The notes: a model not told the origin generated them from the sequence alone. Shown: positions 1-7,967, counted from the stretch's first letter. The stretch: DNA of 64,000 nt from Pseudomonas linyingensis (GCF_900109175.1 NZ_FNZE01000017.1:30856-94855), one strand, 5' to 3'. Numbers and translations are program-made.

Positions 1-255
1 GTGCGTCCGGCCCATGGCGAAACCAAGGCCGCCACGCCGCTGGGCGAGTGGCCGATGGAAGCGGCCAAGCACGACGTCTTCAAGCACGGCGAAAAGTCCC
101 TGGGCTGGGTCGCCGATCAGGACCTCAGTGTCGCGGTCGCCCAGCAGAAGGGTTTACATTCGCGCGGCTACAGCGACTCCTACCTAGCCAACCAGGAGTC
201 CCGCGTGCGTCGTTACCATGAAGTGATCAACGACTACATCGCCGGCCGGATCTGA
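1..255 (+). CDS. Rieske oxygenase alpha subunit, C-terminal end only (gene cut by left window edge)
   Basis: The frame is open from the first base and ends at TGA 253-255. The 84 visible residues match the C-terminal tail of the other alpha subunits in this window: an aspartate-containing segment, then a glutamine-rich stretch, RSRGYSDSYLANQESR and a final HEVINDYIAG helix, comparable to the GNYQE-RIR(H/Q)-H tails of the genes at 7968 and 11185. The Rieske and iron-binding parts lie outside the window, so the true start is upstream and the GTG at position 1 is not a start. By family, the complete protein would be the catalytic subunit of a ring-hydroxylating oxygenase. Confidence 0.75.
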   Translation: MRPAHGETKAATPLGEWPMEAAKHDVFKHGEKSLGWVADQDLSVAVAQQKGLHSRGYSDSYLANQESRVRRYHEVINDYIAGRI

Positions 256-265
256 TCCGGCCACG

Positions 266-292
266 GGTGGCATCCAGCGTGCGGGTGCCACC
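266..292 (+). other. Intercistronic hairpin after the truncated Rieske gene
   Basis: GGTGGCA (266-272) pairs with TGCCACC (286-292) around a 13-nt loop. No U-tract follows, so this is a candidate mRNA-stabilising or partial termination hairpin. Confidence 0.4.
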
Positions 293-330
293 TGTTCCCT
301 TCAAATAACGATAAGAATGAAGGATTGCGC

Positions 331-657
331 ATGGACACCATTGCGATCAGTGCCCGCATGGAAGTCACCCCGCAGCGGGTCGATGACTACCTCGCTGCGG
401 CGCAGGAGGTGATGACCCACACCCGCCGGGAGCCTGGCTGCCGCCACTATGCCTTTGCCCAGGACATCCTGGCGCCCAACGTCATCTGGATCAGCGAGGA
501 GTGGGACTCGGACGAGGCCCTGCAGCAACACTTCGCCACCCCGCACATCAATACCTTTCTCAAGCGCGTCGCTGATATCGAGCTGCTCGACATGACGGTG
601 CGCAAGTATTCGATATCCGCCATCGACAGCATTACCCCGCCGCCAATCCGCGGCTGA
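331..657 (+). CDS. ABM-domain protein, putative quinol monooxygenase
   Basis: A 108-residue protein of the antibiotic-biosynthesis-monooxygenase (ABM) ferredoxin-like fold. It shows the usual order: a strand with ISARMEV, a helix EEVMTHTRREPGC-like segment, then the ISEEWDS strand and a helix around QQHFATPHI. ABM proteins of this size (YgiN type) oxidise quinols or act as small accessory enzymes without cofactors. ATG 331 is preferred over TTG 325 because AAGGA (320-324) sits 6 nt upstream of it. The leader has an imperfect AANAANAA tract. It is followed by an SDR gene in the same direction, so an oxidised aromatic intermediate is a reasonable but unproven substrate. Confidence 0.7.
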   Translation: MDTIAISARMEVTPQRVDDYLAAAQEVMTHTRREPGCRHYAFAQDILAPNVIWISEEWDSDEALQQHFATPHINTFLKRVADIELLDMTVRKYSISAIDSITPPPIRG

Positions 658-724
658 TCGCGACGACACTTCGTTCATTTCATCAAGCGCTCGGCGCAGG
701 TGTCGCCGTGCCTGGAGGCAAGTC

Positions 725-1468
725 ATGGGACGTGTAGCAGGGAAGGTTGTGCTGATTACCGGCGCGGCATCGGGGCTGGGCGCCGCCGATGCCAGGCTGC
801 TGGCGCAGGAGGGCGCCCGTGTGGTGCTCACCGACGTCAACGAGGAGCTGGGGCGCGAGGTCGCTTCGAGCATCCCCGGAGCGCTGTTCCTCACGCACGA
901 CGTGCGCGACGAGCTGCGCTGGAAGGAAGTGATCGCCGAGACCCTGGCGCATTTCGGTCGTCTCGATGTGCTGGTGAACAACGCCGGGGTGGTGATCTTC
1001 GGCGATGTTGAGAATATCAGCCTGGAACAGTACCGCTTCGTCAACGCGGTGATGTCCGAGGGCACCTTCCTCGGTTGCAAGCATGCCATCCCGGCGATGC
1101 ACGCCAGTGGCGGCGGCTCGATCATCAACATCTCCTCGATTGGCGCGATCAAGGGCATCGGCGAGGTTTTCTCCTATGCCGCCGCCAAGGGCGCCATCCT
1201 GTCGATGACGCGCAGCGTGGCCATCCACTGCCAAGACAAGGGCTACAAGATCCGCTGCAACGCCATTCTCCCCGGCGGCCATGAGACGCCGATGACCGCT
1301 GCCGCGCTGCGCGATATCGACCCGGACAGCCATGCCCTGTCGCAGGTGAAGAAGGAGATGGGGCAGCCGGTCGATGTGGCCAACCTGGTGCTGTTCCTGG
1401 CCTCCGACGAGTCGCGCTACATCAACGGTACGCAGATGGTCATCGACAACGCTGAAACCATCAAATAA
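725..1468 (+). CDS. Short-chain dehydrogenase/reductase (SDR), NAD-type
   Basis: A classical SDR of 247 residues. The cofactor motif TGAASGLG begins at residue 12, Asp follows strand beta-2 (LTDVNEE), which favours NAD over NADP, NNAG is present, and the catalytic pair is Tyr151-Lys155 (SYAAAK) with an upstream Ser in NISSIG. GGAGG lies 7 nt before ATG 725. In a Rieske cluster such enzymes typically oxidise cis-diols or alicyclic alcohols to ketones; the actual substrate is unknown. It stands between the ABM and VOC genes and probably shares their transcript. Confidence 0.88.
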   Translation: MGRVAGKVVLITGAASGLGAADARLLAQEGARVVLTDVNEELGREVASSIPGALFLTHDVRDELRWKEVIAETLAHFGRLDVLVNNAGVVIFGDVENISLEQYRFVNAVMSEGTFLGCKHAIPAMHASGGGSIINISSIGAIKGIGEVFSYAAAKGAILSMTRSVAIHCQDKGYKIRCNAILPGGHETPMTAAALRDIDPDSHALSQVKKEMGQPVDVANLVLFLASDESRYINGTQMVIDNAETIK

Positions 1469-1476
1469 GCAGAGCT

Positions 1477-1503
1477 CTGGAAGCCCGGCAGCTGGGCTTC
1501 CAG
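1477..1503 (+). other. Perfect 10-bp intercistronic hairpin
   Basis: CTGGAAGCCC (1477-1486) and GGGCTTCCAG (1494-1503) pair perfectly around a 7-nt loop between the SDR and VOC genes. There is no T-tract. Confidence 0.6.
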
Positions 1504-1531
1504 CACTCGCATTGCCAAGGGAGACACATCC

Positions 1532-1963
1532 ATGAGCCAAGCTTTTCACCACGTCGCCATCTCCACGCCCAACATGGAGCGAGCCGTGGCCTTCTACCGA
1601 GATCTGCTCGGTCTGGAGGAGATCAGCCGCACCAGCTGGCCGGCCGGCAGCCTGCAGATCAACCAGGTGCTCGGCCTGGAGGACTCCGCGGCGACCCAGG
1701 TCATGCTGCAGGGGCGCAACCTGTGCATCGAGCTGTTCCAGTTCAGCCTGCCCGAGACTCTGCCGGAGGAGGGCGAGCGCCCGGTGAATCGTCACGGCAT
1801 CACCCATTTCTGCCTGGACGTGAAGGGTATCGATGAGCTGTACGAGCGCCTGCTGCAGGCGGGGGTTCGCTTCCATGCGCCGCCGCAGCACATGGGGACG
1901 GTGAAGGCGACCTATGCGCGCGACCCGGACGGCAATGTGTTCGAGTTGCAGGAAATTCTCTAG
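1532..1963 (+). CDS. VOC-superfamily protein (glyoxalase/extradiol-dioxygenase fold)
   Basis: A 143-residue protein with the two beta-alpha-beta-beta-beta modules of the vicinal-oxygen-chelate fold. The first opens with FHHVAISTPNMERAVAFYRD and the second with ITHFCLDVKGID. The C-terminal DPDGNVFELQ strand carries the usual metal-ligand glutamate, and a histidine in each half (HHVAI, ITHFC) can supply the other ligands. Family members include glyoxalase I, epimerases, ring-cleavage dioxygenases and isomerases, and length alone does not separate them. GGGAGAC precedes ATG 1532. It lies between an SDR and a Rieske oxygenase gene, suggesting a role in the ring-degradation route. Confidence 0.8.
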   Translation: MSQAFHHVAISTPNMERAVAFYRDLLGLEEISRTSWPAGSLQINQVLGLEDSAATQVMLQGRNLCIELFQFSLPETLPEEGERPVNRHGITHFCLDVKGIDELYERLLQAGVRFHAPPQHMGTVKATYARDPDGNVFELQEIL

Positions 1964-2034
1964 CAACTGGATTGGTTGATGCAGTCGCATCTGAAAATTG
2001 CATACCCAAAACCTGTCAGCCAGGGACTGCAACT

Positions 2035-3255
2035 ATGTCCGAACACGCCAGAACGACCCTGATCCGCACGGCCAGGGACATGCTCCACCGCTTGGACAGC
2101 CAGCAGATCGATCTGGCCCCAGACATTCTCAGCGTCGATGCCGATATCTATGTAAGCCCTGAACGCTTCGAGGCAGAGAAAAGACTGCTGTTTCGGCGCC
2201 TGCCATTGATGCTTGCCGCAAGTTGCGAGCTGGCCGAACCGAATAGTTACAAGGCCATGGAAATAGCCGGAGTGCCGGTCTTGCTGGTGCGCGGCGCGGA
2301 TCGGCAGGTGCAGGCCTTTCTCAACAGCTGTACTCACCGCGGCAGCCAGTTGGCGGAAGGTTGCGGCAAGCGGGCACGGTTCACCTGTCCCTACCACGGC
2401 TGGACCTTTACCGCAGAAGGAAAGCTGCTCGCGGTGGCTTCAGCCAGATCCTACGGTGACGTGGACAAGGGCAGCCTGGGGCTGAAGAGGCTGCCTACCT
2501 GGGAAAGTGCCGGGCTGATCTGGGTGACCCTCGACCCGGGCTCCACTCTGGATAAGCCCAGCTTCCTTGGCGGGGTGGACCAGCTATTGGAGGGGTTCCA
2601 GCTGGATCGCTGGCAGCTCTATGACCAGCGCGTCTTGCCCGGAGCGAACTGGAAGTTGGCCTTCGATGCCCACATGGACTTCTACCACCTGCCTATCCTG
2701 CACAAGAACACCTTTGGCCCCGATATCAGCAATCTGGCCCAATATTACTTCCATGGCCCGCACCAGCGCCTGGGGCTGATGTCCAGCAATCCGGTTGAAC
2801 AGGACGGCCTGCACAGCCTGAAAAACCTGCAGGAGCAGGAGTGGTCAACCGGGGCATTGCTGTTTGGCGAGTGGATTCTCTTCCCCAATGTCTCCCTGAA
2901 CTGCTTCATTGCCGGCGAGCGGATCATGGTCATCTCCCAGGTGGTTCCCGGCGAAACGCCTGACTCCTCGCAGACCATCCAGACCTTCCTGACCGAGAGC
3001 GCGCCCACCGAGGCCAGCGAAGCGAAAGTGCGGGAGTTGGTCAGCTTCATCGGGCGCGTGGTTGGCGAGGAAGATCTGCCCATGTCGCGCCAGCAACAAC
3101 GGGCGCTGTCTTCCGGGCTGATGCCCAAGGTGCAATTCGGCCGCAACGAGCTTGGTCTGCAGCAGTATTACCATTGGCTGGAGCAGGTGTTGGCCGCGTC
3201 CAGCGATGACGATCTCAACCGCCTTTTCTCCCAACCGGCACCGGTAACACCCTGA
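2035..3255 (+). CDS. Rieske non-heme iron oxygenase, alpha subunit
   Basis: A 406-residue protein. The N-terminal Rieske domain binds a 2Fe-2S cluster through Cys99-x-His101 and Cys118-x2-His121 (CTHRG ... CPYHGW). The catalytic domain carries the mononuclear-iron motif with Asp215, His218 and His223 (DFYHLPILH). ATG 2035 is chosen over the upstream TTG at 1972 because AGGGA lies 8 nt before it and the extra residues do not look like family sequence. It is more distant from the three other complete alpha subunits here, which carry EAF(L/M)ES instead of the DxxxDxYH arrangement. No beta-subunit gene follows it directly, so it may be homotrimeric or borrow partners. Confidence 0.88.
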   Translation: MSEHARTTLIRTARDMLHRLDSQQIDLAPDILSVDADIYVSPERFEAEKRLLFRRLPLMLAASCELAEPNSYKAMEIAGVPVLLVRGADRQVQAFLNSCTHRGSQLAEGCGKRARFTCPYHGWTFTAEGKLLAVASARSYGDVDKGSLGLKRLPTWESAGLIWVTLDPGSTLDKPSFLGGVDQLLEGFQLDRWQLYDQRVLPGANWKLAFDAHMDFYHLPILHKNTFGPDISNLAQYYFHGPHQRLGLMSSNPVEQDGLHSLKNLQEQEWSTGALLFGEWILFPNVSLNCFIAGERIMVISQVVPGETPDSSQTIQTFLTESAPTEASEAKVRELVSFIGRVVGEEDLPMSRQQQRALSSGLMPKVQFGRNELGLQQYYHWLEQVLAASSDDDLNRLFSQPAPVTP

Positions 3256-3481
3256 ACAAAGCAAGATCGCTGCTGGAGCAGTCGTGCGCCTGGTGCAAGT
3301 GGCCTGGCAGGCTCCATGGCTTGTCAGCTGTTATCGAGCGCGAGTGTCTTGGTTACGTCCTGGGGGCAGTCCGAGGGGGAGGCAAGGGCGCACGTCGACT
3401 CTCGAGAGGCTTGGAAATCGGCTCGAAATCGTGGCGCTGTGCGGGCTGAGCGATGACTTCGCGGGACTGCACAACTAGGGC

Positions 3482-3510
3482 TTGATCCAGATCAAGGCAG
3501 AGGCTATCTT
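3482..3510 (+). promoter_or_regulatory. Promoter of the flavoprotein-cytochrome operon with an Anr/FNR-like palindrome over the -35 box
   Basis: TTGATC (3482-3487) and TATCTT (3505-3510), 17 bp apart, form a sigma70-like promoter. The -35 is the left half of TTGATCCAGATCAA (3482-3495), a perfect match to the Anr/FNR consensus TTGAT-N4-ATCAA. Its centre lies near -28 of the inferred start rather than the usual activating -41.5, so repression by Anr, or a chance palindrome, must be considered. The rest of the 330-base gap 3256-3585 holds only the operator at 3515-3536 and the leader tract at 3563; I see no gene there. Confidence 0.5.
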
Positions 3511-3514
3511 CAAT

Positions 3515-3536
3515 AAAAACCATCGGGTCGGTTTTT
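3515..3536 (+). promoter_or_regulatory. Operator A of the shared palindrome family
   Basis: AAAAAC-CATCGGGTCG-GTTTTT, with dyad symmetry extending to AAAAACC/GGTTTTT. It starts 4 bp after the -10 hexamer, so a bound repressor would cover the transcription start. Confidence 0.65.
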
Positions 3537-3562
3537 TCTGGTCCGAGAGAAGCTTCACACAG

Positions 3563-3570
3563 AACAACAA
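3563..3570 (+). promoter_or_regulatory. Hfq/Crc-type AANAANAA tract in flavoprotein leader
   Basis: AACAACAA, 15 nt before ATG 3586. Confidence 0.5.
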
Positions 3571-3585
3571 GAACGAGGCAAGTCG

Positions 3586-5346
3586 ATGAGCAACGACAAT
3601 CAAGACAACAATCTTTCCCGGCGCAAGCTGCTGATCGGTGCAGGCCTGGTTGCCGGTGCTGCCTCCACTCTTGGCCTGGCCAGCTCGGTGCTTGCTGCCG
3701 GCGAGAAGTCTGCCAAGGGTGATCAGGCTTGGGACATGGAAACCGACATCGTCTGTGTCGGCTCTGGTGCAGCGGCATGCTCGGCCGCGGTCACCGCCAC
3801 CTCGCTGGGCGCCAAGGTGATCGTTGTCGAGAAGATGCCGATGCCTGGCGGCACCACCGGCAAGTCCGGCGGGGTGACCTGGATTCCCAACAACAAGTTC
3901 ATCGCCGCCAATGGCGCTCAGGACAAGCGCGAAGACTGCCTGCGCTACATGGCTCGCTACGCCTACCCGGAAATGTACGCGGCCAACAGCGAGACCCTGG
4001 GCCTGCCGCAAGACGTTTTCCAGATGCTCGAAGCCTTCTACGACAACGGCTCGAAGATGGTCGAGTGGATGGAGAAGATCGATGCGATGCACTTCCGTCA
4101 GTTCAAGATGTGGGACGTGGATACCGCGCCGCCGGACTACGGTGACCACCTGGCGGAAAACAAGCTGAACAACATGCGCGCCATGGAGCCGGCGTCCGGC
4201 GCCAGCTCCGCCGGCGGCGGCAACAGCCTGGCCTATCAGCTGGAGCAGTGGCTGACCAAGCGTGACGTGCCCTTCCTGCTCGAGCACCGGGCCGTCGGCC
4301 TGATCAAGGACGGCGAGCGGGTGATCGGCCTCGAAGTGGAGAACGCCGGCAAGATCCTGCGCATCCATGCCCGCAAGGGCGTGATCTTCGGCACCGGCGG
4401 CTACTCCCACAACGTCGAGCTGGTGCGCCTGCATCAGCCGGGGCTTTACGGCGCCTGTGCCGCGGGCGGTTCGACCGGCGACTTCATCGGAATCGCCCAG
4501 CAGGCTGGGGCGAAGATGGGCCCGCTGGGCACTGCATGGCGTACTCCCGTGGTACTGGAGCAGGCGCTGGAGAACCGCGCGCTTCCCCATGGCGTGTTCT
4601 TCGCGCCGGGTGACTCGATGATCCACGTCAACAAGTACGGCAAGCGTGTGATGAACGAGAAGCGCAACTACAACGACCGTACTCGCGCGCACTTCACCTT
4701 CGATCCGGTCAATGCCGAATACCCGAACCGCTTCATGTTCATGGTCTTCGACGACCGCACCCTGGACCGCTACGCCGGTGCCTTGCCGCTGCCGCTCGAC
4801 AAGCGCGAGTCCAAGTGGCTGATCGAAGGCAGCAATCCCCAGGAGCTGACCGCCAACATCAAGAAGCGCCTGCAGAGCCTGACCGGCAAGATCGGCAATC
4901 TGTCCTTGTCCGATGACTTTGCGCAGAACCTGGATGCCAGCATCGAGCGTTACAACAAGTTCGCCGAAGCCGGCCGGGACGAAGACTTCGACCGCGGATT
5001 GCATGAGTACGACCGGATCTGGAACAAGCTGTTCTCGCCGGTCAGCAAGAACGCCACGTTCCCGGCCAACGACAAGCCCAACCCGACCATGTACCCCATC
5101 GATCGCAAGAGCACCCTATATGCGGTGATCCTGGCGCCCGGAGCGCTGGACACCAATGCCGGGCCGGCGATCAACCCGTATGCCCAGGTGCTCTCGGCCA
5201 AGGGTGAGCCGATCACTGGCCTGTACGGCGCCGGCAACTGCATCGCCAGTCCGTCGGGGCCGGCTTACCTGGGGGCTGGCGGCACCATTGGCCTGGCCAT
5301 GACCTTCGGATATCTGGCGGCCCGGCATGCCGTGGGACAAGCCTGA
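3586..5346 (+). CDS. Tat-exported FAD-dependent dehydrogenase (fumarate reductase / ketosteroid dehydrogenase family)
   Basis: A 586-residue flavoprotein. The N-terminus has a twin-arginine signal (SRRKLLIGAG, then a hydrophobic run to SSVLAAGE), so it should be folded with FAD and exported to the periplasm. The FAD-binding fold starts with DIVCVGSGAAACSAAV at about residue 53, followed by the MPGGTTGKSGG turn, a GTGGYS strand and a C-terminal GLYGAGNCIASPSGPAYLGAGG segment typical of the FrdA/KstD family. By family it catalyses dehydrogenation or reduction beside a carbonyl. It overlaps the next gene, a periplasmic cytochrome c, by one base, suggesting electrons pass to or from heme c. The precise substrate is unknown; ketosteroid dehydrogenase, urocanate-reductase-like and fumarate-reductase-like activities are all possible. 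Confidence 0.85.
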   Translation: MSNDNQDNNLSRRKLLIGAGLVAGAASTLGLASSVLAAGEKSAKGDQAWDMETDIVCVGSGAAACSAAVTATSLGAKVIVVEKMPMPGGTTGKSGGVTWIPNNKFIAANGAQDKREDCLRYMARYAYPEMYAANSETLGLPQDVFQMLEAFYDNGSKMVEWMEKIDAMHFRQFKMWDVDTAPPDYGDHLAENKLNNMRAMEPASGASSAGGGNSLAYQLEQWLTKRDVPFLLEHRAVGLIKDGERVIGLEVENAGKILRIHARKGVIFGTGGYSHNVELVRLHQPGLYGACAAGGSTGDFIGIAQQAGAKMGPLGTAWRTPVVLEQALENRALPHGVFFAPGDSMIHVNKYGKRVMNEKRNYNDRTRAHFTFDPVNAEYPNRFMFMVFDDRTLDRYAGALPLPLDKRESKWLIEGSNPQELTANIKKRLQSLTGKIGNLSLSDDFAQNLDASIERYNKFAEAGRDEDFDRGLHEYDRIWNKLFSPVSKNATFPANDKPNPTMYPIDRKSTLYAVILAPGALDTNAGPAINPYAQVLSAKGEPITGLYGAGNCIASPSGPAYLGAGGTIGLAMTFGYLAARHAVGQA

Positions 5347-5744
5347 TGAACGCCCTTTCCAGAAAACTGCTGGCCCTGCTGGTGCTGGCCTTGCCACAGG
5401 CCGGGCTGCAGGCGGCTGAGGAGGTCAGCTTCTCCAAGGCGGTAGCGCCGATTTTCCGGGGGCAGTGTGCAACTTGCCACATGACCGGCAGCGAGCCGGG
5501 GGGCATGAAGCTGTATCCCTCGGCGGCCTACCAGAGCCTGGTCGGCGTGGCGTCGGCGAGTAGCCCGTTGCAGCGGGTCGCCCCCGGCGAGCCGGAGCAG
5601 AGCTACCTGCTGCACAAGCTGCAGGGAACTCATCTGAATGTCGGCGGTGCGGGGGTGCAGATGCCCTTCGCCGAGCCGCCGCTGCCGGAGGACAGTCTGC
5701 AACTGATTCGTCTGTGGATCGAGCAGGGAGCGAAGAACAACTGA
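5346..5744 (+). CDS. Periplasmic mono-heme cytochrome c (planctomycete-type cytochrome c domain)
   Basis: A 132-residue protein with a Sec signal peptide (hydrophobic core LLALLVLALP, cleavage probably after LQA) and one heme-binding CATCH motif near residue 40. The C-terminal part, with MPFAEPPLP and LIRLWIEQGAK, matches the small PSCyt1-type cytochrome domain. Its ATG lies within the flavoprotein stop (TGATG), indicating translational coupling. The likely role is electron carrier for the exported flavoprotein. Confidence 0.85.
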   Translation: MNALSRKLLALLVLALPQAGLQAAEEVSFSKAVAPIFRGQCATCHMTGSEPGGMKLYPSAAYQSLVGVASASSPLQRVAPGEPEQSYLLHKLQGTHLNVGGAGVQMPFAEPPLPEDSLQLIRLWIEQGAKNN

Positions 5745-5861
5745 AGTTGTAAAAAGAGGTCGCCCTCTTTCCCGGCGAAACCTCGGCGGACGCCGAGCAG
5801 CCTTGCTTCCGGGCGAGTGGGGGCATTGGTAAAAACGAGTAACCACCATACAAGAACAATG

Positions 5862-5869
5862 AAGGGGTA
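5862..5869 (+). promoter_or_regulatory. Hfq/Crc-type AANAANAA tract before the first DUF1329 gene
   Basis: AAGAACAA, just upstream of the Shine-Dalgarno of the gene at 5874. Confidence 0.45.
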
Positions 5870-5873
5870 GCTT

Positions 5874-7259
5874 ATGAAGACGTTTGCCAAGCATGCTTTG
5901 CTGCTGTGTGCGGTAAGTGCTGCCAACGCCAGTTGGGCGGCGCTGAGTCCCGAGGAAATCGCCAAGCTGGGTGCCGAGCTGACGCCCTGGGGCGCCATCA
6001 AGGCTGGCAATGCCGACGGCAGCATTCCCGCCTATACCGGTGGCATCGAGCCGCCGGCCAGCTACGACCCGTCCAAGCCGGGCATCCGCCCAGACCCCTT
6101 CGCCGACGAGAAGCCGCTGTTCAGCGTGACTGCCGCCAACCTGGCCGAGCACGGCGACAAGGTGACCGAAGGCTTCAAGGAAATGCTCAAGAAGTACCCG
6201 TCCTTCCGCATGGATGTCTACCCGACCCATCGCACGGCCAAGTACCCGGATTACGTCACCCAGAACACCCTGAAGAACGCCGCGACCTGCGCACTGGCCG
6301 AGAACCTCCTGCAACTGGCCGGTACCTGCTACGGCGGCGTGCCGTTCCCGATTCCGAAGAACGGCGCCGAGGTCATGTGGAACCGTACCCTGAAGTACGA
6401 CCAGTACGCCTATTACTCGCCGGCGCAGCTGTCCACGCTGGTGGACTCCACTGGCCGCAAGATCCAGACCGGGGGCTTCGCCTACTGGCAGACCTTCCCG
6501 CACTACGACCCGGCGCGCACCACGCCGATCGGCCCCGAAGATATGCTCGAATACGGTCGCGTCGACTGGACGGCACCGGCGCGCAAGGCGGGCGAGAAGC
6601 TGGTCCTCCATGATTCGGTGGACATGCTGGAAGTGGGTCGCCGGGCCTGGTCCTACCTGCCGGGCCAGCGCCGAGTGAAGCTGTCCCCGGACGTGGCCTA
6701 CGATACGCCGAGCCCGGCCGGTGGTGGCGTGGGCACCGTAGACGACACCCAGGTGTTCTATGGCGCCCAGGATCGCTACGACTACAAGTTGGTGGGCAAG
6801 AAGGAAATGTACATTCCGTACAACACCTTCAAATTGCACGATCCGCAGAAGTGCTCGGACGAGCAGGTGTTCACCCCCAACCACCTGAACCCGGACTGCG
6901 TGCGTTGGGAGAAGCACCGCGTCTGGGTAGTCGAGGCCACGCTCAAGCCGGGCAAGCGCCACGTCTATCCCAAGCGTACCTTCTACTGGGACGAGGATAT
7001 CCCTGCCGTCGGCATGGCTGACAACTACGACGATGCCGGCAAGATCTACCGGGTGACCCAGGCCAACTACTACCCCTTCTACGAAACCACCGGGCACAAC
7101 CCGCATGAGTTCGTGGTGCATGACATGACCAGCGGTGCCTATGTGCGCCAGGCCTACACCCAGGCAGGCAAGGGCATGATGGTGGTGACCAAGCCGGAAG
7201 AGGCCAAACCCTCGGGCTTCTACCAGGCCAACAGCCTGACCAACAGCGGTGTCCGCTGA
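5874..7259 (+). CDS. DUF1329 envelope protein, copy 1
   Basis: A 461-residue protein with a cleavable signal peptide ending near NASWA, followed by LSPEEIAKLG and the DUF1329 hallmark NADGSIPAYTGGI. Later family blocks include FRMDVYPTHRTA, GQRRVK with YDTPSP, and KEMYIPYNTFKLHD. DUF1329 proteins are secreted proteins with a lipoprotein-localisation-like fold, often found in gene sets for hydrophobic substrates such as steroids and terpenoids; no enzymatic activity is established to my knowledge. It may carry a hydrophobic substrate across the periplasm. GAAGGGG precedes ATG 5874. A paralogue lies at 17933. Confidence 0.85.
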   Translation: MKTFAKHALLLCAVSAANASWAALSPEEIAKLGAELTPWGAIKAGNADGSIPAYTGGIEPPASYDPSKPGIRPDPFADEKPLFSVTAANLAEHGDKVTEGFKEMLKKYPSFRMDVYPTHRTAKYPDYVTQNTLKNAATCALAENLLQLAGTCYGGVPFPIPKNGAEVMWNRTLKYDQYAYYSPAQLSTLVDSTGRKIQTGGFAYWQTFPHYDPARTTPIGPEDMLEYGRVDWTAPARKAGEKLVLHDSVDMLEVGRRAWSYLPGQRRVKLSPDVAYDTPSPAGGGVGTVDDTQVFYGAQDRYDYKLVGKKEMYIPYNTFKLHDPQKCSDEQVFTPNHLNPDCVRWEKHRVWVVEATLKPGKRHVYPKRTFYWDEDIPAVGMADNYDDAGKIYRVTQANYYPFYETTGHNPHEFVVHDMTSGAYVRQAYTQAGKGMMVVTKPEEAKPSGFYQANSLTNSGVR

Positions 7260-7291
7260 GTCTTGACCTCGGCAATCTGAAGGGCAGGGTG

Positions 7292-7321
7292 GACCGGGAA
7301 GGCTCGTGTGCCTTCCCGGTC
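7292..7321 (+). other. Perfect 12-bp intercistronic hairpin
   Basis: GACCGGGAAGGC (7292-7303) pairs with GCCTTCCCGGTC (7310-7321) around a 6-nt loop, between DUF1329 copy 1 and the NTF2-like gene. No T-tract follows. Confidence 0.65.
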
Positions 7322-7341
7322 TCGCCACAGGAGGACGCTTC

Positions 7342-7857
7342 ATGAACGAGAGTGGATTGCAGCAACTCGACAGCCTGCGCGCCGAGTTGGCAGACCTGAC
7401 CGCGCGCCGCGATATCCAGCAGGCGCTCAACGACTACATGCGGGGTCAGGACCGCCTGCTGCCCGACCTGCAGCGCCAGGCCTTCCACGAGGACGGTTGG
7501 GTCGACTGCGGGCTGTTCGCCGGGCGGGCGTGGGAGTTCGTCGACTTCGCCCAGGGCTTCCTGGCGCAGTGCGATGCCAGCCAGCACCTCATCGGCCAGG
7601 TTGACATCAAGCTGGACGGCAAGCGTGCGCAAGGCGAGGTGTACTTCATCGCCCACCACCGTACGATCGAGAAGGGCGAGAAGTTCGACCTGTTCATCGC
7701 CGGCCGCTATCACGACGAGTACGAGGACCGAGGCACCGGCTGGAAGATTTCCCGGCGCAAGGAGATCGTCGACTGGGCGCGGACCGATCCGGCTGCCGAC
7801 AGTTTCCTCAGGGAGCAGACCTCGCTGCACCTGGCGCGGCGCGGCGCGGCCGGATAG
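7342..7857 (+). CDS. SnoaL/NTF2-like protein, candidate small subunit of a Rieske oxygenase
   Basis: A 171-residue NTF2-fold protein: an N-terminal helix with the (R/K)xxIQQALNDYMRGQDR pattern, a glycine-aspartate rich first strand (WVDCGLFAG), and paired beta-strands ending in YEDRGTGWKISRRKEI, the typical SnoaL_4 terminus. AGGAGG stands 7 nt before ATG 7342. Rieske oxygenase beta subunits share this cone-shaped fold, and the next gene (7968) encodes an alpha subunit, so a beta-subunit role is reasonable. A stand-alone dehydratase or isomerase function is also possible. Paralogues are at 10265 and 15088. Confidence 0.75.
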   Translation: MNESGLQQLDSLRAELADLTARRDIQQALNDYMRGQDRLLPDLQRQAFHEDGWVDCGLFAGRAWEFVDFAQGFLAQCDASQHLIGQVDIKLDGKRAQGEVYFIAHHRTIEKGEKFDLFIAGRYHDEYEDRGTGWKISRRKEIVDWARTDPAADSFLREQTSLHLARRGAAG

Positions 7858-7860
7858 CGG

Positions 7861-7905
7861 TTGCAGTTTTCTTCGGATCGCATTAAAACAAATTTGTTTG
7901 TCTTC
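7861..7905 (+). promoter_or_regulatory. Candidate promoter with a weak member of the shared operator family (site F)
   Basis: TTGCAG (7861-7866) and TAAAAC (7884-7889) are 17 bp apart. AAAAC-AAATTTGTTT-GTCTTC (7885-7905) matches the left half and spacing of the operators at 3515 and 15885, but the right half has mismatches. Confidence 0.35.
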
Positions 7906-7944
7906 AATTGGGGCCGCAAGGTCTTCATAAAGCTGCACCTCTAT

Positions 7945-7952
7945 AACAATAA
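7945..7952 (+). promoter_or_regulatory. Hfq/Crc-type AANAANAA tract before Rieske gene 7968
   Basis: AACAATAA, a few bases before the GGAGGT ribosome binding site. Confidence 0.5.
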
Positions 7953-7967
7953 TCACGGAGGTCGAAC

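Noticed and set aside
683..2032. Long minus-strand open frame opposite SDR and VOC genes
   Set aside because: A shadow of well-supported plus-strand genes; the translation has no family-like motif.
3284..3478. 64-codon frame in the gap before the flavoprotein gene
   Set aside because: No ribosome binding site and no protein-like composition; the gap is better explained as regulatory DNA.
5265..7430. Very long open frame on the minus strand (about 720 codons) opposite the cytochrome, DUF1329 and NTF2-like genes
   Set aside because: It mirrors the GC-rich codon pattern of the plus-strand genes, has no recognisable domain and crosses three genes with clear families.
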